Positions 1-10,461 of a DNA stretch of 64,000 nt are shown here, piece after piece (position 1 is the first letter of the stretch; the number at the start of each line of letters is the position of its first letter). The stretch is from Kappaphycus alvarezii (lineage: Eukaryota; Rhodophyta; Florideophyceae; Gigartinales; Solieriaceae). The DNA is taken from positions 1-64,000 of the forward strand of contig NADL03000534.1 of the NCBI GenBank assembly GCA_002205965.3, given 5' to 3'. The notes beneath the pieces are model-generated. The model was not told where the DNA came from. It worked only from the letters and a program-made list of their open reading frames with translations, and searched no databases. A program made the translations under genes and the position numbers.

Positions 1-480
1 AGGAAGCAGTGCGACGAACCTGCATGTTTTGAACCCCTCCTTCTCGTAGAGGCGTTCAATTTCCTTCAAAGAACCAAGAATGTCTTCTAGATCAAGCCCA
101 ACTTCTAAAGAGCTTGGGGATGACGTCCTCCGGGTCTTCGTCCTTCGCGAAATGCTCGAGAAACTTCTGTTTAACCTCGGCGTAGTTTTTCACTTCAGGA
201 CGAGTTCACCATTCGACGCAAACGTATCGTAATAGAAGTCGAACGCTGCGCCGTCTAGGTGTGCGAGGAGGGTAAGCGCTTTCTAGTCGTCGGGTTTGGA
301 TGCCATCGCGACATTCTCAAAGAAAAGAAGAAATTTCGCACGTCGCTCGTGCCATCGAACACGGCCGCGCTGGCGCTGGGAGTATCGGCCCTCCACGAGA
401 TTACCATGATGGGAGAGAAAGGGCATTTTGTAGGGAAGACAGTAGAGAAGAGTAGGTTTTACGTGTAGGGAGGGGTCGAA
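1..480 (-). mobile_element. Ty3/gypsy gag fragment
   Basis: On the minus strand the sequence reads as a retrotransposon capsid (gag) region. It includes the segments LTLLAHLDGAAFDFYYDTFA and KQKFLEHFAKDEDPEDVIPK, typical of the helical gag domain in gypsy elements. The fragment runs off the left edge of the window. No LTR, protease or polymerase part is visible next to it. It is a broken fossil. The family call rests on the gag pattern only, and the right boundary is approximate. Confidence 0.6.
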
Positions 481-596
481 AGGTGACGCTGCCTCCTCAG
501 AGTTGCACAACCGACTCGGGTGCTACCTACATAACAGACACCCGAGCGGCTGTGGCTGAGATTTGTCCGTATAGTAGTGTACTTACTGTAGTGTAC

Positions 597-699
597 AGTT
601 TAATCACTTTTCAGGGTCGAGTACAGTAAGTACACTACTGTACTTACTGTAGTGTACTTACTGTACTACTGTACTCGACCCTAAAAAGTGATTAAAACT
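597..699. repeat. foldback (MITE-like) element
   Basis: The two ends are inverted copies of about 32 bases, beginning AGTTTAATCACTTTT and ending AAAAAGTGATTAAAACT, with one mismatch and one indel. The centre is built of repeated TACTGTA/TACTTACTGTA units. The whole could fold into a nearly continuous hairpin. There is no coding capacity and I cannot see a convincing target duplication. It may be a non-autonomous DNA element or a palindromic arrangement of the GTAC repeat found elsewhere in the window. Confidence 0.55.
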
Positions 700-860
700 A
701 GTAGGTAAAAAGATAGAAAGTACAGTACGTTACCCTAAAAAGTCGTCATAGATAGACTAAAAACGCATAAAAATCACCTTCCAGCCACTGCCATCAACAA
801 CAAGGACCCGCAGTACTGTAATGTGTACATATATGTCCAATACTGGGAAGTCGCTACAAA
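700..860. other. intergenic, GTA-rich
   Basis: Short spacer with further ACAGTACGT and ACCCTAAAAAGT pieces resembling the neighbouring foldback arms. No gene is visible. Confidence 0.4.
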
Positions 861-2175
861 ATTAATTTTGATTAGGGTGACTAACTTCTGCGTGTCGCGG
901 CGCACGACATATTACTGGCGCCGCGCTTGTGGACCAAAAAGCGTAGTTGAGTTTCTGGTATAGGCAGGTCTTCATCCCCCGTAGAACATACGCTGCGCGA
1001 TGCGACAGCTGCCGCGTATTTCTCTATGACCTTTGATGATGTCTCAGAAGGTGATCCTAACGAGTCAAAAGCCAGCGGCACAAAATCCCATCCCAATCTT
1101 AATCTTCCAGGCAGGACGTCGCCAGAAATGGCAGTCACTTTCGTGATTAAGTCCCTCCTCTTTCGCTTGTCTGCTGCGTTGGCAACGGTTCGCGCTTTTA
1201 GTGCTCCGATTGTCATATAGCACTCCTGGAATGGCGAGGATACGGTGATGTCGTAGGCCACTGGAAGAGGGGCGGGGTGTTCAATGCGTCGGATCGCGGG
1301 TGCACCAGAATATCTGCGGGTCGCTCATTCAGTCCGGGGAGTAAGTATTTGACCTCATATTGGACGCCAACTCCTGCTGCTTTAAACAGCTCTTTCCCAA
1401 GTACTCCCACAACTGCTGTGTGCCGGTTGGTCCACCCGAGACCTTTGTTACAAAGGTCAGCTGCTGTGGTCCCTAAGAGATCCATGGGCCTACGGCACTC
1501 AGCGCACTGCAGCGGTGCGAGTTCGTCAAACACGCTAACTCCTAGGTGACGCGTAGCATCACTGTCCACATCTCGTCGGACGTTCGGTTGACTACAGCGG
1601 GATGTGCGGTGAGGAAGGCCCCTGCTGCGTTTCCAAGTACGCATGACGTCGAATTCTTCGCCGAATATCTGCTTCTGAATGCGATATGGGGTTTGGCAAC
1701 CTCTTCCATTCGTCGTCCTTCCAGAAGAACCTTGCTGCAGACACGCACCAGGCTCGATACAGAATGTTGCATGTACTATCGGCTTGGCTGCGAGGCTTGC
1801 CGCTGTCGTAAAGTTTCCGGAAGACTGCCATCATTAGTGACGGACGCAGGGAGCCGTCGGACAAACTCCCGGAGGTGTGCATCCGCTTCAGCGTATCGTG
1901 TGTTCAGTCTCACCACTGTCCTCAGGGCTCCGCAGCAGCTCGGCGTCAATTATGCTCGCAGCATATGCTGCGAAATTAAAGCGTTGCTAAAGGTGAAAAG
2001 CCGTGACCGCCGTAGCGGAGAGGTAAGGATACCTGCTGTTGAACTGCATCAGTCATCGGCACGTTGTTAGAGCTTGCGTAAAATTCAAGTTGGTCGTCGT
2101 CGAATCTCAGTGCAGTGGCAGTGATCGGAGTCGGCGGAGTTAGCTTCACCACATATTGAAGATTGCAAGCATGCT
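860..2175 (-). mobile_element. LINE 3' part: post-RT C-terminal domains
   Basis: The minus strand carries the region downstream of the reverse transcriptase in a non-LTR element. In order it shows a helical segment with VSLPLRYGGHGFSPLATL (about 2060-1976), then a zinc-binding CAECRRPMDLLG segment followed by LCNKGLGWTNRHTAVVGVLG and RPADILV (about 1530-1290). The terminal block AYDITVSSPFQECYMTIGAL...LGWDFVPLAFDSLG runs from about 1261 to 890 and stops at a TAG at 881-883. The Cys/His segment followed by RPADILV and YDITV resembles a restriction-like (PD-D) endonuclease layout, which I infer rather than show. Several frame changes separate the blocks, so this copy is decayed. Its 3' end has the tail sequence GTTAGTCACCCTAATCAAAA, also found near 53.7 kb. 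Confidence 0.7.
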
Positions 2176-2650
2176 GTTGTTTTCTCTTGTTGTGCATCCA
2201 TTAGCAACAGAAATTGCCCAGCAGACACAGCTCAGTCTACATAGATGGTATGCGGACGACTGCACTCTCATCGGCACTCATACAGAGCTCGAGAGATCGT
2301 TGGAGTCCGCGGCGTAGTGCACAACAATTGTCCAATCTCCCGATGTGAGGAGTGCATGCTTGGGCAAGGGCAATCCGGCATCCTCGGCTGCGATCAGTAG
2401 GCTTGTTTGTGCGTCTTCGTATGCCGGCAAGGCTCCAATGCCCGGAGGGCCTGCGGAGAAAGCCAGCGTGGACATCATAGGGGCCAGCGTTGGAGGTAAT
2501 CCTGTCATACCATTCAGGGCGACAGGGGCTCTCGGTTTGGGGGCGCGGCTCCGACGCGTCGGGGTCTCCTCGTGCGATGGGGCATTCGAGCCAGCGATCC
2601 TGCCTGCAGGCAGAAATCGCGCGCAGTGGAGGGGACCGTAGCTACTCGGA
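2172..2650 (+). mobile_element. LINE reverse transcriptase segment, inverted
   Basis: The plus strand encodes the second half of a reverse transcriptase palm. LLFSLVVHPLATEIAQQ is followed by the catalytic box WYADDCTLIG (YADD at about 2248-2259). Further on comes VDIIGASVGGNPV, which corresponds to the segment after the palm in this LINE type. The frame is open except for a TAG at 2315-2317. It abuts the minus-strand LINE piece at about 2172-2176, so the two halves of one element type lie 5' end to 5' end. A separate older insertion is the alternative. The RT assignment is secure and the right boundary is approximate. Confidence 0.7.
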
Positions 2651-3338
2651 GGCTGTTGTGAGCCTTCACAATTTGTGCCCACGAAGGCGGGCGCGCCTTG
2701 GCTTTGGCCTTGGCGGCGCTCACCATGGCGTGGTTTGCTCAGTGGGGTGCAGTCAGTGTTGGAGGGTGTTGTGTGTGATGGAACGTTTCCGCGGGAGGGG
2801 GGTGGACTTTCATACTCATTCATTCATTAAGAACGGATTTTTCCAGCGCTGTGGTCATCGGTGGCTGTGGCCGTCATATCTCGGGCTCCACTGCACGTGA
2901 TCGACGTAAACCATCCAGTTAGACCTTTACTACGGACTCGGTCAGTCAGTGTACGGTACACTTCAGAGACGTGAGTAAGAATGATGAAGGGCGCAACATG
3001 AGTAACAGGAAGTACAATGTACTTTGAATGAGGATGAAGTAGCTGGGCAGCAGTCGTGGCACTCACAAACTTAAATTGACACAAATCGAGATTCCTTTGC
3101 TTCCGCACAGTTCCTTCCCCATTTTCGTGATCTTTTTCGGTTTCATTTTACAGCCCGGTATGCTGGTCTCTCCCGGACACCAAAACATTCGCCATCAAGA
3201 CGTTCTATGTTTTGGACCCTCCACCGTGCTTGGATTTATCAACATTGTTCGACTTAATTACACTCAAAGAAAGCTGAACCCGCAAGCTGCCCTCCTCCCA
3301 CATCAACCCATCGTTTAAGTATCCGCACACGCCATAGT
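2650..3338. other. intergenic, no gene seen
   Basis: An open minus-strand frame (2823 to 2278) is rich in Pro, Ser and Ala and lies antisense to the LINE piece, so I treat it as a shadow. A short plus frame at 3076-3318 has no recognisable content. Promoter elements of the following VOC gene would lie here, but none can be singled out. Confidence 0.35.
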
Positions 3339-3764
3339 ATGGCCCTTCAAGCTGATCTCGACCACATCGCCTTGGATTGCAAGTCGCCCCCGCTCGAACT
3401 TGTCAACTTTTACGTCAATGTTTTCGGCTTTGCGCCTTACCGCGTCGAACAATTTAAGCAGGGTACTGTACCTTTTCCTAGTGTTCGCGTAAGCCCGGTT
3501 ACTATCCTCGATTTTTTGCAGCGAAACAACCGGAAGCCCTGAGTAAGGTCTATCTCAGGGTAACCACTTTTGTTTCGCCCTGTCCAAAGTGCATTTCGAT
3601 GAACTGCTGGTCAGACTCGAAGACAATGATGTTGATATTATCGACGGACCGGCTAAACGCTCGGGCTAGGGGGATGCACAAGCATTTACGTCAAAGATCC
3701 GGATGCCAATGTCATCGAATTCCGCTACTATTCAAACGCAAGCCAAGATGAAACATCCAATTAG
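3339..3764 (+). CDS. VOC / glyoxalase-fold family protein, frame-disrupted
   Basis: Small vicinal-oxygen-chelate fold protein of about 142 residues, the usual size for a one-module GLOD5-like protein. The order is family-typical: MALQADLDHIALDC at the N-terminus (first metal-binding His region), NFYVNVFGFAPYRVEQF, VRVSPVTILDF, then NHFCFAL, FDELLVRLEDNDVDIIDGPA and the C-terminal YVKDPDANVIEFRYY, where Asp-Pro-Asp and the metal Glu sit. Such proteins bind a divalent metal and act on small electrophiles or aromatic diols; the substrate cannot be told. The blocks lie in different frames. Each switch is explained by one missing base in a run: T6 at 3512-3517, G3 at 3558-3560, G5 at 3669-3673 and AA at 3680-3681. 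It ends at TAG 3762-3764. It is either an assembly-damaged gene or a recent pseudogene. Confidence 0.75.
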
Positions 3765-3984
3765 GATCACATGGCGACTTAATACGGTTCACTATGTACT
3801 CTACACCATAATTTGCTGGTGCAAGTCCATGCACTTTATGATTCTGTCTTACGAGAACTGGCTCCGAAAAAGTGCCAAACCCTCGTCCACTGCTTCCGCA
3901 TCTGACCCTTGCTCGATACAGCTGCACTTCATTCGCTCTGTGCTTGAAAACATTAAACCACACCATCCTCCTCCAACCTGACTC
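3765..3984. other. short intergenic region
   Basis: Spacer between the convergent VOC gene and the minus-strand hypothetical gene. Nothing specific is visible. Confidence 0.3.
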
Positions 3985-5674
3985 TCAAGTGCTGCGGCTT
4001 CCGTCCAGCGACTGACGTCTCGAATCTCCGGTTCTTCTGGACAGGAGACGTTCTGCGGCTAGTGTCAAAAATGCCACCGCCAGAACCTTCCCAACTTCAA
4101 CCAAAACATCCTTCGCTCTCCAGTTTCGGCCATCCGCCCCCCTGGCAAACCGCTCCTCCTCCGCTTCTAACGTTTGTTCCTTCATTGAACCAACCTTCTG
4201 CTGTCCCATCCCCTTCCATTTCCATCCCTCTGCGACACGTTTCTGCAGCTGCTTCGGGCCCAGCCTATTCTCGTGGCTTACTCCTTCACAAAATTTGGTG
4301 GAGTGCGCCCACCGGATGTTGGTGCGTCCTTTGTCCTCCACGTTGAAGCCTTGCTTGACCGACTGTAGGAGCGGAGAGAAGAAAGCATCCGAGCTGCCCG
4401 GTCAAAAATTCGTGGGCTTCTGCTCTGCTCATTGACATGAGATGCCGACATCGGTGAACTGCTACCGCTTCTATCTGGGAGTACATACGGGGACGGCGGC
4501 CAACTCCGCAGTACACTTTCGCTGCTTCTCTCCCAAGGCTCATGCGTTGTCGTTGTCCCACCTTCTCTGATGAGGGTATGAAAAGGGGGGACTTTGATGT
4601 TTTGCTTGCTTTGGTCAATATTGAAGGATCCGTCATCCGACTGCGCGTAGAAGCTGCACGAATGTCGGGATTCAGGGGCCAGTGTTGGTGACGCAAACCG
4701 CTGTCAAACAATGCTGTTGAAAAACCATCTGTAGAGGTCAGTCCGTGTTTCGGGGAGTGGCCCATTTCCGCGTTAGCAAACGCCTCCGCCATCAGTTCGT
4801 CCATGGAGAGATTTGGTCTCCTCGCCAAAGACCCCATGGAATCAATGTCGTGGTCTTTGCAGTCCAATTGTGGCTCCACAGCTTGATACTTAACCGAGAG
4901 CGCAACAATTTCGTTGTTTGTATCCGTGTATGTGAACATCATACGTTGCGATGCGTTGATAGGAGCGTTTCTCCACTTACGGAGTTTGCGAGCATCCTGA
5001 TACTCTCCGATCTGCACGTTCCTTTCTTCTTCTCCTGAGATGAAGTTGCAACTTTCCGTAGCTTTCCATCCGAAGGTGCCCCTTTCCCAGAATTTCGAAT
5101 CTCTTGGAATACCCAGCTTTCCACCCCAAGCAGTGCCACCCTCCTCTACTTTCACAACTTCTCCAACACCCCCTCCATCCTGCACCAATGTGACACCATT
5201 CCCCATTCGGAACTTGCCCCTAAATCCCAGCCTATTTCCGTGACATTCATGGCACCTCCTTTTAGTATACCAGTCTCTCCTACGACTCGAAATCGAAACC
5301 AGCCATCTGCTACTTTCCCAAACCCCTTCCATCCGTCAACTCCGCGTTTCAAGTTACTGTGCGCCTATCATCCGCCATTTCTACCATTACAGCTGTGACA
5401 GAAAACATCATTTCTTCACAGAACCAAACCTCACAAAGTCGTTGCCAATCCCTCCCATACCCTTCGGGATGCTCTCTTCTGGGAGCCCCACAGGCACCAC
5501 TTGAACCACCAAGCCACCTTCAGCGACAAGTTGATTGTGGACATATATTCCCCACCTCACTTCGCCCTTAGGAACATGTGCAACCCCTCTTAGGACACCT
5601 TCACGAAATCGCAATGGTTTCAGCGTCAGTTCTTTCCCTCGAGAACTCTTGCTCGAGCGAAAGATGCATGACAC
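3985..5674 (-). CDS. hypothetical protein, several frame blocks
   Basis: The minus strand has long coding-like stretches in changing frames. 5674-5408 contains GVLRGVAHVPKGEVRWGIYV. 5332-4286 is a 348-codon open frame with a low-complexity Gly/Val segment and the acidic, Ser-rich run SLARRPNLSMDELMAEAFAN. 4341-3985 ends with a hydrophobic stretch VLVEVGKVLAVAFLTLAAER that could be a membrane anchor near the C-terminus. The first and second blocks can be linked by a shift near 5400. The second and third overlap at 4286-4341, where an intron or one-base shift could join them. I do not recognise a family. One gene read through introns or base-call errors is more likely than three small genes. 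Exact ends are uncertain. Confidence 0.35.
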
Positions 5675-6308
5675 ATACCCCTAGCGCCCTGGACAGAAAT
5701 TTCCACAGCATACAGCCCCGTTATTTGCGAAATAGCAATACCCCTCCTCCGAGCTCGGGCGCTGAAAATTGATGTGCACTTACCAAGACCTTTCTTCTTT
5801 TCCGAAACATATCAGAGGAGTACGCTGAATCAACAAAAGTGGCTGCTTACTCTACACAAGCACCCGGAAGCAATGAAATTGACTTCAAGTGCCACCACAT
5901 CAACGCTCGTAGACCAACATGTCAGTATTAGACTGTTTCTGGAGGAATACGCTAGGACCTAGGGACAATCAACACATGTTGCAATATCGGTCATCGCAGG
6001 GTAGGAATAACAAGGGCCCGCAATTTCGAAGACCTTGGGAGGGCCGCAACGCTTTACGTCAGTGAAAAATGAAACATGGAGTCCCATGGACTTTGAATGG
6101 ATTGAGACAGCAAGTGAGAAGAGGCCCAGTAAGCCTTCAAGCGTTTAAGCTCCCGTTTTATTTCGAAATGCTTTACAGCAGAAGATTCTCGCGATTAGTC
6201 CAACGCCTACGATCGGTAACTTATTAGTTTGTTGATGATTCCAGCTTTCTGAGCGAAAGCAGCAGTATGTCCCGTTTAGTCCGAGGTATGTTTTCTGATA
6301 GTTATAAA
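5675..6308. other. intergenic, no gene seen
   Basis: Only short frames occur here. It covers the region downstream of the transporter gene and upstream of the hypothetical gene. No repeats or RNA genes are evident. Confidence 0.3.
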
Positions 6309-7319
6309 TCAGGATTCAGGTAAAAGGTTCCCATTCACGACAGAGTCTTTTCTAACCAAAGAGTATCCAAAAACTCCGCATTGGACTATAGCAAAGCCAA
6401 GATAAGACTGCGTCGACAGTTTGTCAGCGAAAATGAGACCTCCAGCAAAAAGAATGAGAGCTTCCTTCAAAACAAAACCTACTGCTACCGTCAAGGAACT
6501 CGTCATTTTCACCAACTCGTACTCTGACCAGAGTAGCACAAACACGCACAGTCCGATACACACCACAATTGTCATCAGGTTCAAAATCTCGGAAGTTCCA
6601 GCCGTGAAGAACCATCTCGCCAGAGCAATCCCTTCTAACGCCAAAACGAAGGGAAGAACCAAGAGTAAAGTATACGGTGCTGTCATCCGAATTGTGTCAA
6701 CCGAAGACAGCCCCCTCATCAATGGTCGAATATTTACCACGGAAGCAATACACTCAGAACCAATTGCTTCCCCCTTAACGAATACTTGAGTCTACATCCA
6801 TCGAAAGCCAGAGAAAACGGCGGACAACAATTGTGCAAGGAAACCGACCTGGAGAACATGGGATAGAGAGATCGTGTGCTCTCTCTCCTCTCCAGTGACC
6901 GCCAACGCGAGTCCTACTGCTATCGCGAGCATGGTACTGACTAGGCTCCGTCTCACCCTTTGCAAACCTAACGCTGCCCCCCAAGCCATAACAAAGAAAG
7001 GAGCCATGCCCTTCAAGATAGTTGCATAAGAAACTGATAGCAATGTAAGGGCAAAGTTGGAAAGCCCTACCTCCGCTGCGGTGGAAGCTCCGATTACTAC
7101 TGCCAACCGAGTCAGATTGGCATTTTGATTCGGAATAGACCCCGGACCAAACACAATTGTGGCAGCCAACGCTGCCACGACATTGTTCGTCGCCGTTAGT
7201 GTTAGGCCAAAGGGGAAAGGTCGGAATCGATGGGGGAACCCTGGAAGAGTGACTTTGTTAGGATGACAGCAACGGAGGATGAAAGTACCATAGTGTAAGG
7301 ATGAGCGCAACTCGAACAT
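6309..7319 (-). CDS. DMT-superfamily transporter (triose-phosphate/nucleotide-sugar type)
   Basis: Multi-spanning membrane carrier of the drug/metabolite transporter superfamily, TPT/SLC35 branch, expected to exchange phosphorylated sugars or nucleotide sugars across an organelle or Golgi membrane. Family marks in order: FPFGLTLTATNNVVAALAAT, the segment EVGLSNFALTLLSVSYATIL (family pattern of small residues then VSYATILK), KGMAPFFVMAWGAALGLQR, VGFLAQLLSAVFSGFRWM, and a C-terminal LKEALILFAGGLIFADKLS followed by GFAIVQCGVFGYSLVRK. About eight hydrophobic segments are visible. The frame is continuous apart from one TAG at 6792-6794, in the position between FRWM and TQVF where the family usually has Leu (RW-x-L-TQ). 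The N-terminal membrane segment is missing, so upstream exons probably exist. A 48-nt GT-AG segment at 7241-7288 looks like an intron. Ends at TGA. Confidence 0.8.
7241..7288 (-). other. probable 48-nt intron in the transporter gene
   Basis: On the minus strand it begins GTACTTTC, contains a good branch-point sequence CCTAAC and ends CTTCCAG. Removing it joins SLHYG to FPHRF, giving a family-like start of the second membrane segment. Its length is a multiple of three and it has no stop, so retention would also stay open. The call rests on the splice signals and the family fit. Confidence 0.55.
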
Positions 7320-7974
7320 GACCAGGTTGAGGAATCATCAAAGTGTGGTCAGGGGCATATCTCTACTTGACTTGGATATTGTGGTCGGGGAGAATCTGGC
7401 ACGAAGTCAAGGATGGTTAGTCTTGTTCACCTCTCATTTCATTTTGGTTAAACAATTTCGGGTAAGAGAACTGGTTTCGTCGAATCAGACCGTTTTCAAT
7501 GCTCTAATTGTAATCACTGGAGATCAGTGGAAAGAGAAGTCGATTGTTACAAAAGAAGCAATCATCACATCAACAAAGGACCATTCACGGAAATCGATGG
7601 TACAACTTACTTGGTGGTGAGAGCCACTTCGAAATCCCAAGATGCCAGTCTTGGTGCTGGATCGGTGCATGAGATGCGATCTACTATTCAGAGGTTCATC
7701 TTCTCTCCTTATACAGCAGGGTGACGGGGACGGCAGAAAAACTTTGGCAGCAGGAAGTCGATACTATGCGCAGGGTGTGGTTGAGGGGACCCACGAAGAA
7801 ATGTGTTATCCCGCCATGGACAGCGTCGAGCGACACAATGCGGAATAATGAACGGGCAGTTGCGTCTTAACGGAGTTGTGACGTAGATGGTGATCTGCCT
7901 AAGTGGCGGCGTCCTACCTGTGTGCGCGGGTTTATCTCCCAAGGGCGCACATTTATGGCAGTTTGGTTGCTACA
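7320..7974. other. upstream region of transporter, no exon identified
   Basis: Further 5' exons of the minus-strand transporter should lie here or beyond, but I cannot identify them. Plus-strand frames at 7318-7620 and 7642-7848 show no family resemblance. Confidence 0.3.
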
Positions 7975-8110
7975 GCACGTACAGTAGGCCCTACTGTACT
8001 TGCTGTATGGTAGCACAGGTGGACATGCGCTTACTGTACGCAACCTTGCACGATTTTAATCGCAGATCCATTATATTATACTGTACAGTACAGTACAGTA
8101 CTGTGCCGTA
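7975..8110. repeat. GTAC-palindrome cluster
   Basis: Dense in TACTGTA, CTGTACAG and CAGTACAGTA units, for example ACTGTACAGTACAGTACAG near 8079-8100. It lies upstream of the transporter. Clusters of the same composition flank the other conserved genes in the window. Confidence 0.6.
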
Positions 8111-9047
8111 AACTCTTTCTCTTTCTAGCTAAAACTGTACTCTAAACAACGGCGAGAAAATTTGAACCGGATTTACTAGCTTGTGAAACCTGAAACCAGA
8201 TCCCAGATCCCATTATGCTTGGATATAGTTTTACATGAACCACACGTTGATTTCAGGGTCAAAGCTTTCAATTTCGCTGTCCGGCGCTACTTTGTACAGG
8301 GTTTGAGCAAATGTCGGCGACGGATGACAAATAGCGATTGAAATAATACTACTCTGCACTACCGAAAAAAAGATCCACAAAAATGCTATTTATACAGCTA
8401 CATCGCTCCGCAACCAGCCCTGGTCGGTTTCGATTGCATGATCAACTCGGAAGCTCCTACGGGCGATGATTTGTGAATGACCATTAGCGAAATGGCGTGA
8501 AGGGGCCGTCGCTAAATACCAGAGACCACCCCGTATGGCTGCAGCCCTAAAGGTGCTGGTCACGGAAGCTTCCATGACTACGAGAAGCACAGAAATCAAC
8601 AGGTTCGTTATTACTCTTGTCCAATTGTATCTTGCTTCTCTGTGAGTTTGACTATCACTAGGAGGACACAACAACCATTCGCAGTATCTACTGACGGTCT
8701 CCACTTCTGCGCGTTGTGGAGATCAGTGAGGGTTGCATTTCCTTGGATGTCTGAGTGTTTGACTTTAGCTTTTTTTTTCACCTTGTGCCTTTGTCAACAA
8801 CTAACCTATTTGGTACCCCACCGTATTTTGTTGGCCATGCATGCGCACTTCGGACAGTATCTCTTTTTAACAGAGGCAGTCGAGAAAGGGTGATGACTGG
8901 CGTTATTCTGATTTAGTTGTCAACAAATTGTGCACAAACAATTGATAACTAGTGTGTGACAGGGCCATCAGGTAGCGTTTCGATCTGGACTACTAGTATA
9001 GGAGCCGTGCGAAATCCCGTTGTAGTACCCTGCACCGAAGGACGGCA
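8111..9047. other. intergenic, no gene recognised
   Basis: A minus-strand frame of 104 codons (8704-8390) includes a hydrophobic stretch ITNLLISVLLVVMEAS but has no recognisable family and no neighbour support. A plus frame at 8642-8893 overlaps it. I do not call either as a gene. Confidence 0.3.
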
Positions 9048-10282
9048 TTATCCAACCCTTAAATAAGTTATCCCACCTAATGTTCCAAAGTAAATCACCA
9101 GGAAAGTTACTATTCTCACTGTGCCTCCGAAACTTCGAGTAGCCATCCCGAAAAGTAACAGCGACGTAAATACTGCTGCAGCTGCTACATGGTCACCTAC
9201 CGAACCGTGCCGCACTATGCGGGATACCGTTGCGATGCGTTCACCATCATTTCCTGCAACGCAGAGGAAGGAGGCGCGAAATGCCACGCTTGCCATTAGT
9301 AACCCATACACGTAGCTACACTTCACCCAAAACCCCTGAATCGATATCAAAGTCATTGCGACCGCAGCAGCTGTGACACCCACAAAATTATGAGTTGACC
9401 ATTTGACTCCTGAGGATATGACGTTATTCGTCATTTCGTTAGCGTACATCATCTGTTTGGAGCAGCCAATGCTTTCCCACGCAGTTTCGATGCGGCTACC
9501 AATTCCAATAACTAGGCAACCAAACAAAAAGCCCAGGACGGTATCTGACGGGTAATGGGCACCGACATTCACTCGCGCAGCTGCTGCTAGGCAAGCAACT
9601 ATTACTATGGCCGACCACAAATAGACAGAAGGAAGTGGTCTGTTGAACGCTCCCTCGAGCTCCAAGGAGCGCCCAAACAACCATGAAAACACCACGGCAC
9701 AGACAACAGCACGACTTGGGAACGAGGATGTCTTATCCTTCCGAATCGGCAACGCACGACCAACCATCCAGGGGCGCGGCCGAAAGATAAATTTTTTGGC
9801 ATTTGGCTCACAATTCCTAATGTCAATAGGATAGATGTCGACAAACTTCCAGCGGTATCGTAGCCTAGCGAGAACAGAAACGGTGGTACAAAGAGAGATG
9901 TTTCGATAGCAGTGAACACCGTTAAAGCCATTGCCAGGAAATGGACAATACCTGTTGTTCGATACTGAGCAAAACGAATGAAGCGATCATCGAAAGACTT
10001 GAACAGATCATTCAAGACATCTGGGAAGGGGAACTGGAAACGAGTGGTTCTCGGCACGTAATTACCATCTCGTGGCGAGGACGCATTTGAGGATATTGGC
10101 GCAGATGAGTGCGAAGAAGAATAACTACTTTCTGGCGGCCTGTTCGGTGTGGACTGTGGGACAGAGGATGCAGGGGGCTCCGGTTCACTGGCGGCCATAC
10201 GACATGGGCTTGTTCGTCGGATGATAATCGGGGAACGGGATTGTGTGCGGGTGAGAAAGCGATGGATTGGAGGAAGATGCAA
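9048..10282 (-). CDS. PAP2-family membrane phosphatase
   Basis: Type 2 phosphatidic-acid-phosphatase/lipid-phosphatase family enzyme, expected to hydrolyse a phosphate monoester or diphosphate of a lipid at a membrane. The N-terminus (start at 10282 or 10198) is a Ser/Pro-rich tail, then FDDRFIRFAQYRTTGIVHFL and two or three hydrophobic helices. Motif 1 appears as KKFIFRPRPW (K-x6-RP) near 9790. Motif 2 is SSFPSRAVV where PSGH is usual, so the motif-2 His is not seen. Motif 3 is ARVNVGAHYPSDT (R-x5-H-x3-D). Four more hydrophobic segments follow to a TAA at 9048-9050. The N-terminal half and the motif half are in different frames, split at a T6 run (A6 on the coding strand) at 9792-9797. One extra A, or a -1 slip on A-AAA-AAT, joins them. 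Substrate is not predictable. Confidence 0.8.
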
Positions 10283-10461
10283 AGTATGTCAAAGAAAGAG
10301 GATGAGTGTTCAAATGACGGCCTAAATTGATGAGTTGTCCTGGCTTATCTTAGAGGTAGAATGAAGCGAGGAAGTAGAGCTATTGGAAGGACTTTTGCTT
10401 TTGACAGAATTGGCATCATGATGTTTGTGGTCAGTTTCGTAATTTTCCGCATTTGAAACGC

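Noticed and set aside
2278-2823. 181-codon open minus-strand frame opposite the LINE RT piece
   Set aside because: The plus strand has the YADD box and the following RT segment; the minus frame is Pro/Ser-rich and antisense, so it is taken as a shadow.
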